From positions 1 to 57,335 of the forward strand of contig JAGWPE010000241.1 of NCBI GenBank assembly GCA_028870635.1: a DNA stretch of 57,335 nt. Direction: 5' to 3'. The position numbers and the translations under genes are program-made. The DNA comes from Gammaproteobacteria bacterium (GTDB taxonomy: Bacteria > Pseudomonadota > Gammaproteobacteria > Steroidobacterales > Steroidobacteraceae). Positions 1-12,445 of this stretch are shown here, piece by piece; within the stretch, counting starts at the first letter, position 1, and each line of letters begins with the position of its first letter. Under the pieces are notes generated by a model, which saw only the letters and a list, made by a program, of their open reading frames with translations, did not search any database and was not told the DNA's origin.

Positions 1-135
<135 letters not shown>

Positions 136-220
136 TGTGCGCCCGAATTAAAGTCGTTACCTCCGAATTAAAGTCCTTACCAGGGAATTAAAGTCGTTAC
201 CCCGGAATTAGAGTCGCTTC
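136..220 (+). repeat. glmS-proximal (Tn7R-like) transposon end: four tandem 20-bp TnsB-like sites
   Basis: After the terminal TGTGC come four direct repeats with an exact 20-bp period: GCCCGAATTAAAGTCGTTAC (141-160), CTCCGAATTAAAGTCCTTAC (161-180), CAGGGAATTAAAGTCGTTAC (181-200) and CCCGGAATTAGAGTCGCTTC (201-220). The core is GAATTAAAGTCGTTAC. Tn7R likewise has four closely packed TnsB sites next to glmS. The sites match those at the distal end in inverted orientation. Confidence 0.85.
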
Positions 221-437
221 CCGGGGATGCGACATAATTCGACCAGTGCGCAAAGCTGATGGGCTTGCCGCGATCCTGGAACAACGGCGGCAGCTTTGTC
301 CCTAATGAGGGCCGGGCCGCACTGCCGAACAAGACGCCTCTGCCGTCGATCGGGGGGAGGCGACGGCTGCCGCAAATTCCGCAATACTACAAAGCTGAGC
401 CGTATAAAAACTGCGTAACAGCAAGGACTTACCGCTC
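221..437. other. Non-coding leader between transposon end and hsdM remnant
   Basis: No convincing gene is seen. A GACATAATTCGACC stretch just after the last TnsB-like site could be a decayed fifth half-site. In Tn7 the tnsA gene would lie here, and it is absent. A short AAGGA precedes the GTG of the hsdM remnant. Confidence 0.5.
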
Positions 438-1963
438 GTGACAGCCGATCTCGTTGCCGTGGAAGCCCAACTCTGGGCTGCTGCAGACCAGCTTTGGGCG
501 AACACGGGTCTGCGCCCGGCCGACTTTTCCGAGCCCGTCCTGGGGCTGATATTCCTTCGATACGCTGATAAGCGATTTTCCGAGGCGCACGCGGCGCTGC
601 TCGCCAAGGGCTTCGATGGCGATGACCTCGATCGCACCGACTACCAGGCGGAGGGGGTGGTATACCTGCGGAATCGGCCCGTTTCGCCCGCCTGCTGCGG
701 CTTACCGAGGGCGACAACGTCGGCAAGGCGTTGAACGAGGCGATGCTGGCGATTGAGGGGGGCAACACGGACCTCAAGGGGGTGCTTCCGCGCAGCTACA
801 ACCGGCTTCCGAATGCCACGCTCGTTGAACTGATGCGGCTGCTGTCCCCGCTCGATGTGGAAGGGGACGCCTTCGGCAAGGTGTACGAGTACTTTCTCGG
901 CAGCTTCGCACGAGCGGAGGGATCGAAGGGCGGGGTGTTCTATACCCCGACCAGCATCGTGCGGTTGATCGTGGAAGTCCTGCAACCCTTCCACGGCCGC
1001 ATCTTCGATCCGGCGTGCGGCTCCGGGGGCATGTTCGTGCAGTCGGCGGCCTTCGTCGCGCGCCACCACAAGAGCGCGACCCGGGAGCTGACCGTCTTCG
1101 GCACCGAGAAGGACGTCAAGACCGTCAAGCTCGCCCGGATGAATCTCGCCGTGCACGGCCTCTCCGGGGACATCCGCGAATCGAATACGTACTACGAGGA
1201 CCCGCACAAGGCGCTCGGGCGCTTCGATTTCGTGATGGCGAATCCGCCCTTAACGTCTCCGGCGTGGACAAGGACCGGCTGAAGGACGATCGGCGCTTCT
1301 CGCTCGGGTTGCCGAGCACCGACAACGCCAACTATCTCTGGATCCAGCTCTTCCATGCTGCGCTCAACGACACGGGGCGCGCGGGCTTCGTCATGGCCAA
1401 TTCCGCCGGCGATGCGCGCGGGAGCGAGCTCGAGATCCGCAAGAAGCTTATCCAGTCCGGCGCCGTCGATGTGATGGTAAGCGTGGGATCGAATCGTGAC
1501 GCTGCCCTGCACGCTGTGGTTCCTCGACAAGGGCAAGCGGAAGGGGAAGCGGCGGGACAAGGTGCTGTTCCTCGATGCCCGGCCCTACTTCAAGCAGGTC
1601 ACGCGGGCGATTCGGGAGTTCACGCCCGAGCAGATGGAGTTCCTCGCCAACATCGTGCGGCTGTATCGGGGAGAGAAGCCCGAGTTCGATGCTGACTCGA
1701 AGAAGATGCTCAAGGAGCGGTTCGCGAAGCTCGCATATGCGAACGTGGCGGGGCTGTGCAAGGTCGCGACGCTCGACGAAATCGAGGCGCAGGGGTGGAG
1801 CCTCAATCCCGGGCGCTATGTCGGTGTCGGCGAGCGGGCTGGGGACGGGTTCGACTTTGCGGAGAGACTGGAGGAGCTGAATGAAGAACTCGAAACCCTC
1901 TCTGACGAAGCAGTACAACTGCAAGAGAAGATCGCGGATTCTGTCAGGACCGTCCTTCGATGA
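438..1963 (+). pseudogene. hsdM: Type I restriction-modification DNA methylase (HsdM), multiply frameshifted
   Basis: The coding sequence can be followed through successive frames. ORF 438-~662 gives the HsdM N-terminal helical domain (VEAQLWAAADQLWANTGLRP, LGLIFLRYADKRF). ORF 731-~1250 gives the N6-adenine methylase core with the SAM motif [11 protein letters not shown] and the catalytic ANPPL motif. A third frame covers [15 protein letters not shown] to [13 protein letters not shown], and ORF 1496-1963 gives the C-terminal part ([20 protein letters not shown]). At least three frame changes, one with missing sequence near 662-731, make it non-functional as written. It overlaps the hsdS remnant by ATGA, as in intact hsdMS operons. 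No hsdR is seen. Confidence 0.88.
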
Positions 1964-2088
1964 AGTGGCCGCTTCGGAGAGTTGGAGACCTTGCCGACTT
2001 ATGTCTCGGCAAGATGCTGGATCAAAAGATTACAGACACGCATGTCATCAGAGCCCTCTGCTACGAGATGCGACGTACCTCCGCATAA
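1960..2088 (+). pseudogene. hsdS: Type I restriction specificity subunit (HsdS), N-terminal remnant
   Basis: An ATG overlapping the hsdM stop (ATGA) opens a 42-codon frame beginning [20 protein letters not shown]. This is the typical start of HsdS (a W-x-x-x-x-LGD segment followed by GKML). The similarity ends after about 25 residues, near position 2030, where unrelated sequence begins just before the 3' end of the rmuC remnant. Only the first part of the first target recognition domain survives. Confidence 0.7.
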
Positions 2089-2095
2089 ACGCTGG

Positions 2096-2908
2096 CTAAA
2101 TCGTCTCCAATATCCCTGCTTCTGAGTCCATCTCTTCCGACAACGCTGACTGTCCCTGAGAGGCATCATCGCTGTCGCTCTCATCGCCAGACTCGATCGC
2201 CGGAACCCCCGGTAGCCTGAGAATAGTTGCGGACTCGGCGGGATCCAGTTGCTCGACCGACCGCAATTTGCGTTCCATTGCTCGCGTGCGGGTGCCCGTC
2301 TCTTCGATCGTCTTGGTGGCCGTCTGTAGTTGGCGCTGCACCTTACCCAGCCAGGTGCCGAATTTGCCAAATTCCGCTTTCACGCCGCCCAGCACTCGCC
2401 GGACCTCAGCTGCCCGTTGCTCGACTGCCAGCGTTTGGAAGCCCATCCGGAGACTGCTGAGGATTGCGGACACCGTGGTGGGCCCGGCGATGACCACACG
2501 ATGCTTCTGCAGCAGTTCTTCAACGAAGGCGGGCTGCCGCAGGGCCTCTGCGTAGAGTCCCTCGGTCGCAAGGAACATGATGGCGAAATCTGTCGTGGCG
2601 GGCGGATTCACGTATTTATCATGAATATCCCGGGCTGCCGCGCGAAGGGCTCGCAAGAGCGCATCAGCCGCGCTCTGGGTAGCCCCGGGATCACCGGACT
2701 CTGCTGCACTCTGCAGCCTGGCGTAATCCTCGGTCGGGAACTTCGAATCGATCGGCAACCACATGCAGCGGCCGGGGTCATCCTTGGGTCCTGGAAGGCG
2801 GACCGCAAACTCCACTCTCTCGGCCGAGTCCTCCCGGACAGACACGTTCCGTGAGAACTGATCAGGGGTGAGCACTTGGTCGAGTATCGCGCCGAGCTGC
2901 ACCTCAGC
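2096..2908 (-). pseudogene. rmuC: DNA recombination protein RmuC, 5'-truncated
   Basis: The frame encodes the RmuC nuclease-like core: EVQLGAILDQVLTPDQF, LPIDSKFPTEDYARLQSA, DKYVNPPATTDFAIMFLATE, AGPTTVSAILSSLRMGFQTL and the terminal RTRAMERKLRSVEQL. RmuC is linked to limiting recombination at inverted repeats. The usual N-terminal membrane segment and long coiled coil are missing. Homology begins near 2908, where the opposite-strand transposase fragment begins, so the gene was cut at that junction. The ORF track extends it to 2992 through antisense transposase sequence. A 105-bp piece of this gene (2226-2330) recurs at 11618-11722. Confidence 0.85.
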
Positions 2909-2911
2909 CCG

Positions 2912-4013
2912 GCAAGCTGCTATGACCGGCTGCTCGACTTCTTCCATAGTCCGGCCGTCGACGTCGATGTCCTCACGCGCCGGTGGGTACAACGGGTGAT
3001 GGAGTCCTTACCCGTGCATCGTGTGGCCGGCCGCCCGGTGCTCCTCGGCGACGGTCTGAAGGTGGCCAAGGCGGGCCGGAAAATGCCGGCGGTGAAGCTC
3101 CTGCACCAACCGGGAGAGAGCAATACCAAGCCCACCTACATCATGGGGCATTCCGTGCAGGTGGTCTCCGCTCTGGTTGCTGCTGCCGACTCTCATTTCG
3201 CCGTCCCGCTCGCCGGACGCATCCACGAGGGGGTGAGGTTCACCAATCGCGATCACAGAACCCTGCCGAGCAAGTGCTGCGATCTGCTCGAGAGCCTGGG
3301 ACTCGATGAGCCCTTCTACTTCGTCGCCGACGCCTATTACGGCTGCAAAACCGTCGCCCAGCGCCTGCGGGGCAGCGGCAGCCATCTGATCTCGCGCGTG
3401 CGCCGCAGCGTTGTCGCCTATATACCGGCCCCTGCACCGACCGGCCGGCGCCAACGAGGCCGGCCGCGCCTTTATGGCCGCAGGATCAAGCTGTGGACGC
3501 TGTTCGATTCTGACCAACACTCCTGGCAAGAGGCCGAGAGTCCCGTCTACGGTGAGCGCGACGTGACCATCCGCTATCTCTACCGCGACCTGATCAGGCG
3601 CCCCGTGCGAACCCTCGTGCGCTTCGTGCTCGTCGATCACCCCACCCGGGGCCGCTCGATCTTCATCACCACAGATCTCGCGCTCCCGCCGATCGAGGTC
3701 ATCCGCCTCTACGGCCTGCGTTTCAAGATCGAGCTGTCCTTCAAACAGGCCCTGAGCGTGCTCGGGACTTACGCCTATCACTTCTGGCTGCGCGCCATGC
3801 CGAAGATCTCCCGCGGCTCAGGCACCCAGCACCTGCACCGCGCCTCAGAGCGCTACCGCCAAGCGGTACGCCGCAAGCTTTCCGCCTATCAACGCCACAT
3901 CCAGGTCGGCGCGATCGCCCAGGCATCTTTGCAGGCACTCGCCATCCAACACCCGCGCCTCGTCTGGTCCTCCTTCGGCTCCTGGCTGCGCGGCCGGCCG
4001 GCTGCACCGCGAA
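2912..4013 (+). pseudogene. DDE transposase fragment (IS4/IS701-like), truncated at both ends
   Basis: The reading frame from about YDRLLDFFHS through LLGDGLKVAKAGRKMPAVKL, MGHSVQVVSAL, FYFVADAYYGCKTV, IYGLRFKIELSFKQAL-type sequence (LYGLRFKIELSFKQAL) and YAYHFWL is a DDE-superfamily transposase. Candidate catalytic residues are the D of GDGLKV, the D of VADAYYG and the E of KIELSFKQ. The N-terminal ~25-30 residues are missing at the rmuC junction, and the C-terminus is cut at ~4013, where hipA sequence starts. No flanking inverted repeats remain. Family assignment within IS groups is by general resemblance only. Confidence 0.8.
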
Positions 4014-4318
4014 TCGCAGTACGTCTTCAACTACGAGGCACGGATCGGGTCAGCGAAGTTTCGTTGACGATGCCCATCCGCGCGCAAAGCTACGCAAGTC
4101 ATCCGCTCATGCCGGTGTTCGTAATGAACCTGCCGGAAGGCTACCTCTTCAACATGATCGCGCGGCGACTGGCCAAGCATGAGCAGGTCGACGATATGCG
4201 ACTGCTGGCAATCACCGGACGACACCAGATCGGACGCCTGCAGTTCGTGGAACCCGGCGAACAGCAGGAGACGCCCCCTCGCATCGGTCTGTCGCAGCTG
4301 CTTACCCGGCGAGGTCAC
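4014..4318 (+). pseudogene. hipA: HipA-type toxin kinase, N-terminal domain remnant
   Basis: One frame gives SQYVFNYEARIGSA. After a shift near 4045-4052 a second frame gives SLTMPIRAQSY, PVFVMNLPEGYLFNMIARRL and LAITGRHQIGRLQF. Together these match the HipA N-terminal domain (YVFNY, SLTMP, F-MNLPEG, GNQVGR-type motifs). The kinase domain is absent: the sequence stops at about 4318, three bases before the end of the permease gene. The second part is fused in frame to the upstream transposase fragment in ORF 2876-4366, by chance rather than as a real gene. Confidence 0.75.
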
Positions 4319-4320
4319 GT

Positions 4321-5739
4321 TTACTCTGTAACGGCAACTGTATGCTGGGCTGACTTGTGTAGATAGAACGGAACCCCCGCCAGGATCACCAGCATGCCAA
4401 GTGAGGAGCGCACCGGCTGCTCGATCCAGAGATTCGTCGTGAGCGCCACAGTGGCGGCGATGAACAAGAGCGGGGTCCATGGATAGCCCCATGCAAGGTA
4501 CGGACGCAGCAGGTCGGGCTCGGTCAGGCGCAAGCGGATGACCGTGAGAGCTCCGAGAGCCGCAAACATCCACATCACAAATACATAGAAGGAAAGGAGC
4601 TGCTCGAACGTGCCGGTGAGCGCGATGAGTGCCCCCAAGGTTCCCTGGAAGGTCAGGGCTCCTATCGGACTGCGGCGACGGGGCTGAACGCTGCCCACCC
4701 ACTCGAAGAAAAGCCCGGCGCGCGCCATGGCGTAGGGCACGCGGGCGTCTTCCATGACTACCCCGTGAAGCGAGGACAGAGCCGATATTCCCATGGCGAT
4801 GGTGAGCCAGATGGCGCCCCTCGGACCAATGAGGGACTTGACGACATCGGAAGCCACGTCGCCCGACCGTGCCACTTGCCCGAAGGTCAGCACATGGAAA
4901 TAGATGATATTGACCAGTACGTAAAGGACGCCCACGATGAGCATCCCGAAAAAGAGAGCACGAGGAATGTTCTTCGCGGGTTGTCGTATTTCGGCGCCGA
5001 GGTTTCCCAGATATTGAAAGCCATTGTAGGCCCACATCACCGGCACAATCGCGGACAGCGTCGCTGCGAATGCCCCGCCGCGTGGTGAGCTCAGCTCGTA
5101 GCTCACTGCGCCGCCCGTCGGCCTGGCCAACAGGAAGCCGGTCAGAATGATGATTACGATTGCCGCAACCTTGAGCGAACTCAGTACGAGTTGAATGCTG
5201 CCGCCAACATTGACGCTGAGACAGTTCAGCGCGGTCAGACTCAAAATGACCGCTGCGGCCAGCGGCTGGGCCGCGGTGAGCGTGAAGACATGGTGGCCGG
5301 CATGAAGTGTGAGCCAGGGGGCATTGAGTCCGGGAGAAAGGAAGCCGGCGAACTTCATGAAGCCGGCCGCCAAAGTCGCGAACGCGACCGGACCCATCAG
5401 CAGCGAATCCGCCCAGCCGAACAGGAATCCCCAGATCGGACCCAGGCCGCGGGTGAGATACGCAAACAGACCGCCCGTGTGGGGAAGCGCCGCGCCGAGC
5501 TCGGCGAAGCACAGCATTCCGCTGAGCGCAATGACGCTGCCAACCAGCCACGCGACGAGGACGAGGCCGGGAGAACCGGCCGCACGAGCCATGGGCGCGG
5601 CGACCAGAAAGACCCCTGTGCCGATGATCGTGCTGACCACTACGGCAGTGGTCTGCCAAGGCCCGAGGCCACGGACGAGGTCCGCGCTTTCCAAAGAGCG
5701 CGCGCCGCATTCGGGTACCGGTGCTTCCGTAAGATTCAT
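4321..5739 (-). CDS. APC-superfamily amino acid permease
   Basis: A 472-residue protein with about 12 hydrophobic segments. The first carries the APC signature VVSTIIGTGVFLVAAPMARA, and LGAALPHTGGLFAYLTRGLG follows. Such carriers move amino acids or related amines across the inner membrane, usually with protons or by exchange. The substrate cannot be read from sequence. It is one of the few intact cargo genes of the Tn7-like element. Its 3' end abuts the hipA remnant and its ATG is 299 bp from the end of the STAND gene, so it probably has its own promoter there. Confidence 0.88.
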   Translation of the reverse strand: MNLTEAPVPECGARSLESADLVRGLGPWQTTAVVVSTIIGTGVFLVAAPMARAAGSPGLVLVAWLVGSVIALSGMLCFAELGAALPHTGGLFAYLTRGLGPIWGFLFGWADSLLMGPVAFATLAAGFMKFAGFLSPGLNAPWLTLHAGHHVFTLTAAQPLAAAVILSLTALNCLSVNVGGSIQLVLSSLKVAAIVIIILTGFLLARPTGGAVSYELSSPRGGAFAATLSAIVPVMWAYNGFQYLGNLGAEIRQPAKNIPRALFFGMLIVGVLYVLVNIIYFHVLTFGQVARSGDVASDVVKSLIGPRGAIWLTIAMGISALSSLHGVVMEDARVPYAMARAGLFFEWVGSVQPRRRSPIGALTFQGTLGALIALTGTFEQLLSFYVFVMWMFAALGALTVIRLRLTEPDLLRPYLAWGYPWTPLLFIAATVALTTNLWIEQPVRSSLGMLVILAGVPFYLHKSAQHTVAVTE

Positions 5740-6038
5740 GGCGTGCCTTGCTCAGAGGATCGCATCGGTATACCTCCAGCCGTGAACAGTCCTTGTGGCA
5801 ATCGCGTTCCAGGCCGACCGCTTGGCCGGCATGTATTTCCGCTGGATGCGGAACGGTAACGGGCGTCTTACTTTGGTGTTCTCGTCAATCCGCGGGCCCA
5901 TGCGATCGAATGCTGCATTTTGCCTCCTGGCCGAGCAACTATAAACCTATTGGCTCGCCGCCATCCGCAGACGGACGTGTTCGTGGCGGTGCGGTTCTCA
6001 TTCTTCCGCGTGCAACTGGCCTGCTTCCTGACGCTCGA
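5740..6038. other. Intergenic region upstream of the permease
   Basis: About 300 bp between the 3' end of the STAND gene and the 5' end of the permease, both on the minus strand. It should hold the permease promoter. I see no clear -35/-10 pair, terminator or repeat by eye. Confidence 0.4.
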
Positions 6039-9277
<3,239 letters not shown>

Positions 9278-9281
<4 letters not shown>

Positions 9282-10663
9282 TGACGTGCCCGCATGAAGT
9301 CGGCGAGCCTCGCGGCGAACTCCGTCGGCACTTCGCCCGCATGCAGCTGCGCGAAGTGCAGCGCCTTGAATTTGTCGGGCACCAGCGCGCGCGCCGGATC
9401 GGTGTTGTCAATGGTGACCGGCAGGATGAACACCGCCCCATCGGCCATGTTGCGCGAGCGGTCGATCGCGTAGCTCCACTCGCGGCGGAAGTAGGCTTCG
9501 AGGCGCCGTTCGGTGGTCGCCGAGATCACCGGGATGAAATACGAGCAGCGGGCGACGTTGCGTTGGATCTTGCGATCGTAGTCATCGCCTCCCTCCAGCC
9601 GGTCGACGTCGAACCAAGTGGTAATCCCCGCCGCCTCGAGCCCGGCTTTGATGCGCTGCACGGCCGGAAGGTCCTCGCGGGCGTAGCTGAGGAACACCGC
9701 GCGGTCCGGCATCTCGCGCGCGGGCGGGGCGAAGCGCGCAGGGGCGGCCGGCGCTGCCGGCTTGGCGGACACTCGCCGTGCCGTCCAGCGCGCATGCAGC
9801 TCGTTGACGAAGCGCTCGGCGCCCATGTAGATGCGCGTGCGTACGCTCACCTGCTGCAGAAACGCGACCAGCCGCTCGTCCTCGGTCACATGATCGTCGG
9901 CGAGCACTTCACCGACGTCGCGCGGGTCCGACAGACGCTGGCGCTTGGCCATGCGCAGGAACAGCCGGGCGAGCCAGTTGGTGAAGTTGCTGCCGATGAA
10001 CAGCAGGTGATTGTGCTCGAGCTCGTGGAACAGTTTTTCGGGCGCGAGGTGCTCAGTTTGCAGCGCGCAGATGAACTCGAGCAGGTCTTCGTCCGAGATC
10101 ACGTAAGTGGGCGAAGCCGACAGCCGGCCGAACAGGTGATAGACCACCGGGCGGTTCAGGCCATCGCGCTCGCTCGGCAGGTCGACGACCCGGTTGGGCG
10201 CGTAAGCGATCACCTCGGTCGACGGTGCGCCGCCGAAGCGCTCGAGATTGATCGCGCTCTCCAGCAGCGAGTCGAAGGTCGTCGATACGAACAGGTCGAA
10301 GTCGCTGATCGCCGCGAGCCGGCGCAACGCCGGCGAGGGCTCGAACGGCGCATCCTTGAGAATGCCCCGAAGGCGAACGTAGGCCTCCTCGCGACGGCCG
10401 CGTGCCGCGAGGAACCAGCAGACCACGTCGTTCAGCGAGTACGGCTGCGGGAGCGATGCCGGATCGACTCCCAGGCGGCCGGCGAGCTTCTCAGCGAGCC
10501 AGTCGTAGAGCAGTCTCGGTCCGCGATCGGTCTCGACCTGCAGGAGCTCCGCACCGACGATCGGGATGACGCGCCGTTCTTCGATGAAACTCAGCAGGTC
10601 GTCCCAGGCGTCATCGTCCAGTGTGGTCGGCGCAAGGGTCTTCAGAGCGGCGGCGCTCGGCAT
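9278..10663 (-). CDS. SIR2-like / TIR domain protein, candidate NAD+-consuming effector
   Basis: From the chosen ATG (10663) the protein has 461 residues. Residues ~25-265 form a SIR2-like fold (VIPIVGAELL, LFVSTTFDSLLESA, VVYHLFGRL, LLFIGSNFTNWLARLFLR). After an Ala/Pro linker a TIR domain starts at ~322 (AVFLSYAREDLPAVQRIKAG, TTWFDVDRLEGGDDYDRKI) with the likely catalytic Glu in YFRREWSYAID. The usual SIR2 Asn (TTN) and His (LHG) are replaced by Thr and Phe, so NADase activity is more likely in the TIR domain. The ORF extends to 10765 with an unconserved-looking leader. The gene is first in an operon with the STAND ATPase. Confidence 0.85.
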
Positions 10664-10940
10664 CGTGGACTCGATTACTCGGCAGAGTCGTTGTTGTGAA
10701 TGGTTCGCGACCGCGCGGGACCGAGTATGCAGTACCTCGAGGCGCATCGGCAAGGCTGCCCCCACATGGCAGATTACGCCGCCGTCGGAGGCGGTCGCTC
10801 AGTCCAGCCGAGGGTGCCTGGTCCATCCGCCGCACGGAAGCCGGACGCCCCTTTCCGGCAGGCACGGATGCTCCGCCCGTGACGGGAGCCGCCAACGCCT
10901 CGAGCTCGTCGACGTCAGCCTCCCGGCCTGACCGGCCCAT
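10664..10940. promoter_or_regulatory. Putative promoter region of the SIR2/TIR-STAND operon
   Basis: A 277-bp stretch between the chosen start of the SIR2/TIR gene and the breakpoint of the fic remnant. The operon promoter should lie here or in the fic remnant. No clear sigma-70 boxes or operator palindromes were found by eye. If the longer ORF start at 10765 is used, the region shrinks to 175 bp. Confidence 0.35.
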
Positions 10941-11223
10941 GAGATGAAGGCCATCAGAAATAGGGATTGCTCGAAGGGCTCTTCGATCTGCGCCGCTTTG
11001 GCCGCAAGTGTGGTCAGTTCCTCCGTGAGCTTCTGCGGTATCGAGAGCGGCACGTACGCGGATCCTCCGATGTCCACGGGTCGCTTGCGTACGTCGCCCA
11101 CTGCGGACGGCTCGACCAATCCGCGTGACAACAGAGCGTGGAGGGTGCGCAGCTCCCGCGGGGAGATCTCGAGTTCGGAGATGTTGTCGACCAGGTAGCG
11201 GATCGCCTCCTTGTGGTCATCAC
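10941..11223 (-). pseudogene. Fic/DOC family protein, internal remnant
   Basis: The minus-strand frame reads EAIRYLVDNISELEI, LRTLHALLSRGLVEPSAVGD, VRKRPVDIGGSAYVPLSIPQ and QIEEPFEQSLFLMAFISW. This matches the region just before the catalytic motif of Fic AMP-transferases of the DPFEQAFF...DVNKR group. The catalytic motif itself is lost: after AFISW the sequence runs into unrelated DNA leading to the SIR2/TIR operon. The upstream end is also lost, at a frame break near 11223. It cannot encode an active enzyme. Confidence 0.7.
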
Positions 11224-11475
11224 CGGCGGCGCTGCGGCAGGCGCTGCACCGTCAGCAGCGGCGCGGCCGCATCGCCCGGCTGGGCACGCGGCGCGGACCA
11301 ATAGGTGATCGTGCCGCTCATGTACGCGCAGAGCGGTGCTCCTCCGCTTGAGAGCTGGTTGCATCGATTCCTCGGCTTCGCGCTCCACGTCTCCCGCATC
11401 CGATCGCGGGAGTCTCCACGAAGGTGAAACTAGCGTTGCGACGGATACCTCGCAGAGTCACCCGCAAGTTCGCCC
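11224..11475. other. No recognisable gene
   Basis: About 250 bp of cargo with only short unconvincing ORFs. A minus-strand frame starting MSGTITYWSAPRAQP (near 11320) may be part of the gene that contained the fic piece, but I do not recognise it. Confidence 0.4.
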
Positions 11476-11617
11476 GATCGTTCGCTGCATAATGTCGAAG
11501 CGACCACATTCCTGGCAGGGGGCGCGACTCCACACCGGGGACGGATGATCGGTGGGAACTGAGGTAACGATTCGCCGAGCAATTCGCTCGCTCAGGAAAC
11601 GCCCTTCATTCTTAATG
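11476..11617. repeat. Degenerate internal Tn7L-like end
   Basis: This stretch aligns with the distal end at 12517-12687. TTCGCTGCATAATGTCGAAG corresponds to TTCGCTACATAATAGCGAAA, GGGAACTGAGGTAACGAT to GGAAACTCGGGTAGCGAC, and CAGGAAACGCCCTTCATTCT to GAGGAAACGACTCTAAATTC. Order and approximate spacing of all three TnsB-like sites are kept. The terminal ACA is missing; the sequence runs straight into the rmuC duplicate. It looks like the distal end of a related, older element. Confidence 0.65.
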
Positions 11618-11722
11618 GTTGCGGACTCGGCGGGATCCAGTTGCTCGACCGACCGCAATTTGCGCTCCATTGCTCGCGTGCGGGTGTCCGTCTACTCGAT
11701 CGCCTTGGTGACCGTCTGTAGT
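11618..11722 (-). repeat. 105-bp duplicate of part of rmuC
   Basis: This segment matches 2226-2330 without gaps; I count five mismatches (about 95% identity). Read on the minus strand it includes the RmuC fragment MERKLRSVEQLDPAESAT. It starts directly at the broken edge of the degenerate transposon end. It is non-coding by itself. Confidence 0.85.
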
Positions 11723-11887
11723 GGCGACTCCGCCAACCCGTTGCTCACGGTACATTCTATACGGTGGGCTCTCCAGGCAGAAATACGGGAAAATTCAGTC
11801 AGGCTTCAGATTGGACTCGTAACATCCGCGGCGGTTGCCGCGGAGATTTCTCGAGGCGGCATTTTGACTCCAAGAGGTATGACGATC

Positions 11888-12433
11888 ATGACGAGAATTG
11901 CGAAAGCCGCGTGCGCAGCGCTCTTCGGAGCCTCGCTGGCGCTCGGAGCCCTGGCCCATGCGGCGCCCGAGGCGCACAAGAAGAACTGGGCGCCGCCCAC
12001 CGGCAAGATCTATGCCCAGAAGCTCGCCGACGACATCATGGCCCACCACCCGGAGCTGATCAGCGTGACGTTCCACGGCGTCCCCCCGGGCATGCACGAT
12101 GCCTATACGATGTTCGCCGGGTCCTTCCCCGACCGGATCGGCAACGCGGACGATCCCGATGACATCACCATCAGCAAGCTGGGTATCACGATCGTGGACC
12201 CCCGCTGGCACCGGACCAACGACACCGTGCGCAAGTTCGTCATGATGCTGCCATTGCGGGATGCCGCTGGCGCGAACCTCGGTGAGCTGGTGCTTTCCTA
12301 CAAAAACCCGCCCCACAGCGAGAAAACCAACAGCCGCTATGAGCGGCGCTTCTTCCTCGCGTCGGTGGCGCTGCGCGACTCGCTCGAGAAGAAGATCCCG
12401 AGCTACGCGGCACTGTTTGCGCCGGCCCGCTAG
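11888..12433 (+). CDS. Small secreted protein of unknown function
   Basis: 181 residues starting MTRIAKAACAALFGASLALG, a typical Sec signal peptide with probable cleavage after AHA. The mature part holds KIYAQKLADDIMAHHPELIS, TFHGVPPGMHDAYTMFAGSF and a hydrophobic strand FVMMLPLRDAAGANLGELVL. That last segment recalls the single-Cache/PAS-like sensor fold, but this is only a resemblance. AGAGG about 10 bp upstream supports the ATG at 11888; an in-frame ATG at 11879 is too close to it. The gene lies between the two Tn7L-like ends, is followed by a strong hairpin and has no operon partner. Confidence 0.75.
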   Translation: MTRIAKAACAALFGASLALGALAHAAPEAHKKNWAPPTGKIYAQKLADDIMAHHPELISVTFHGVPPGMHDAYTMFAGSFPDRIGNADDPDDITISKLGITIVDPRWHRTNDTVRKFVMMLPLRDAAGANLGELVLSYKNPPHSEKTNSRYERRFFLASVALRDSLEKKIPSYAALFAPAR

Positions 12434-12445
12434 ACTCATGACTGA

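Noticed and set aside
141-220. CRISPR-like array (four 20-bp direct repeats)
   Set aside because: The repeats abut without spacers, recur inverted at the other end of the island and flank a TGT terminus, so they are transposase binding sites.
10611-10940. Minus-strand ORF of 109 codons upstream of the SIR2/TIR gene, as a possible third operon gene
   Set aside because: It overlaps the 5' end of the SIR2/TIR gene, starts at the fic breakpoint and has a composition-driven product without motifs.
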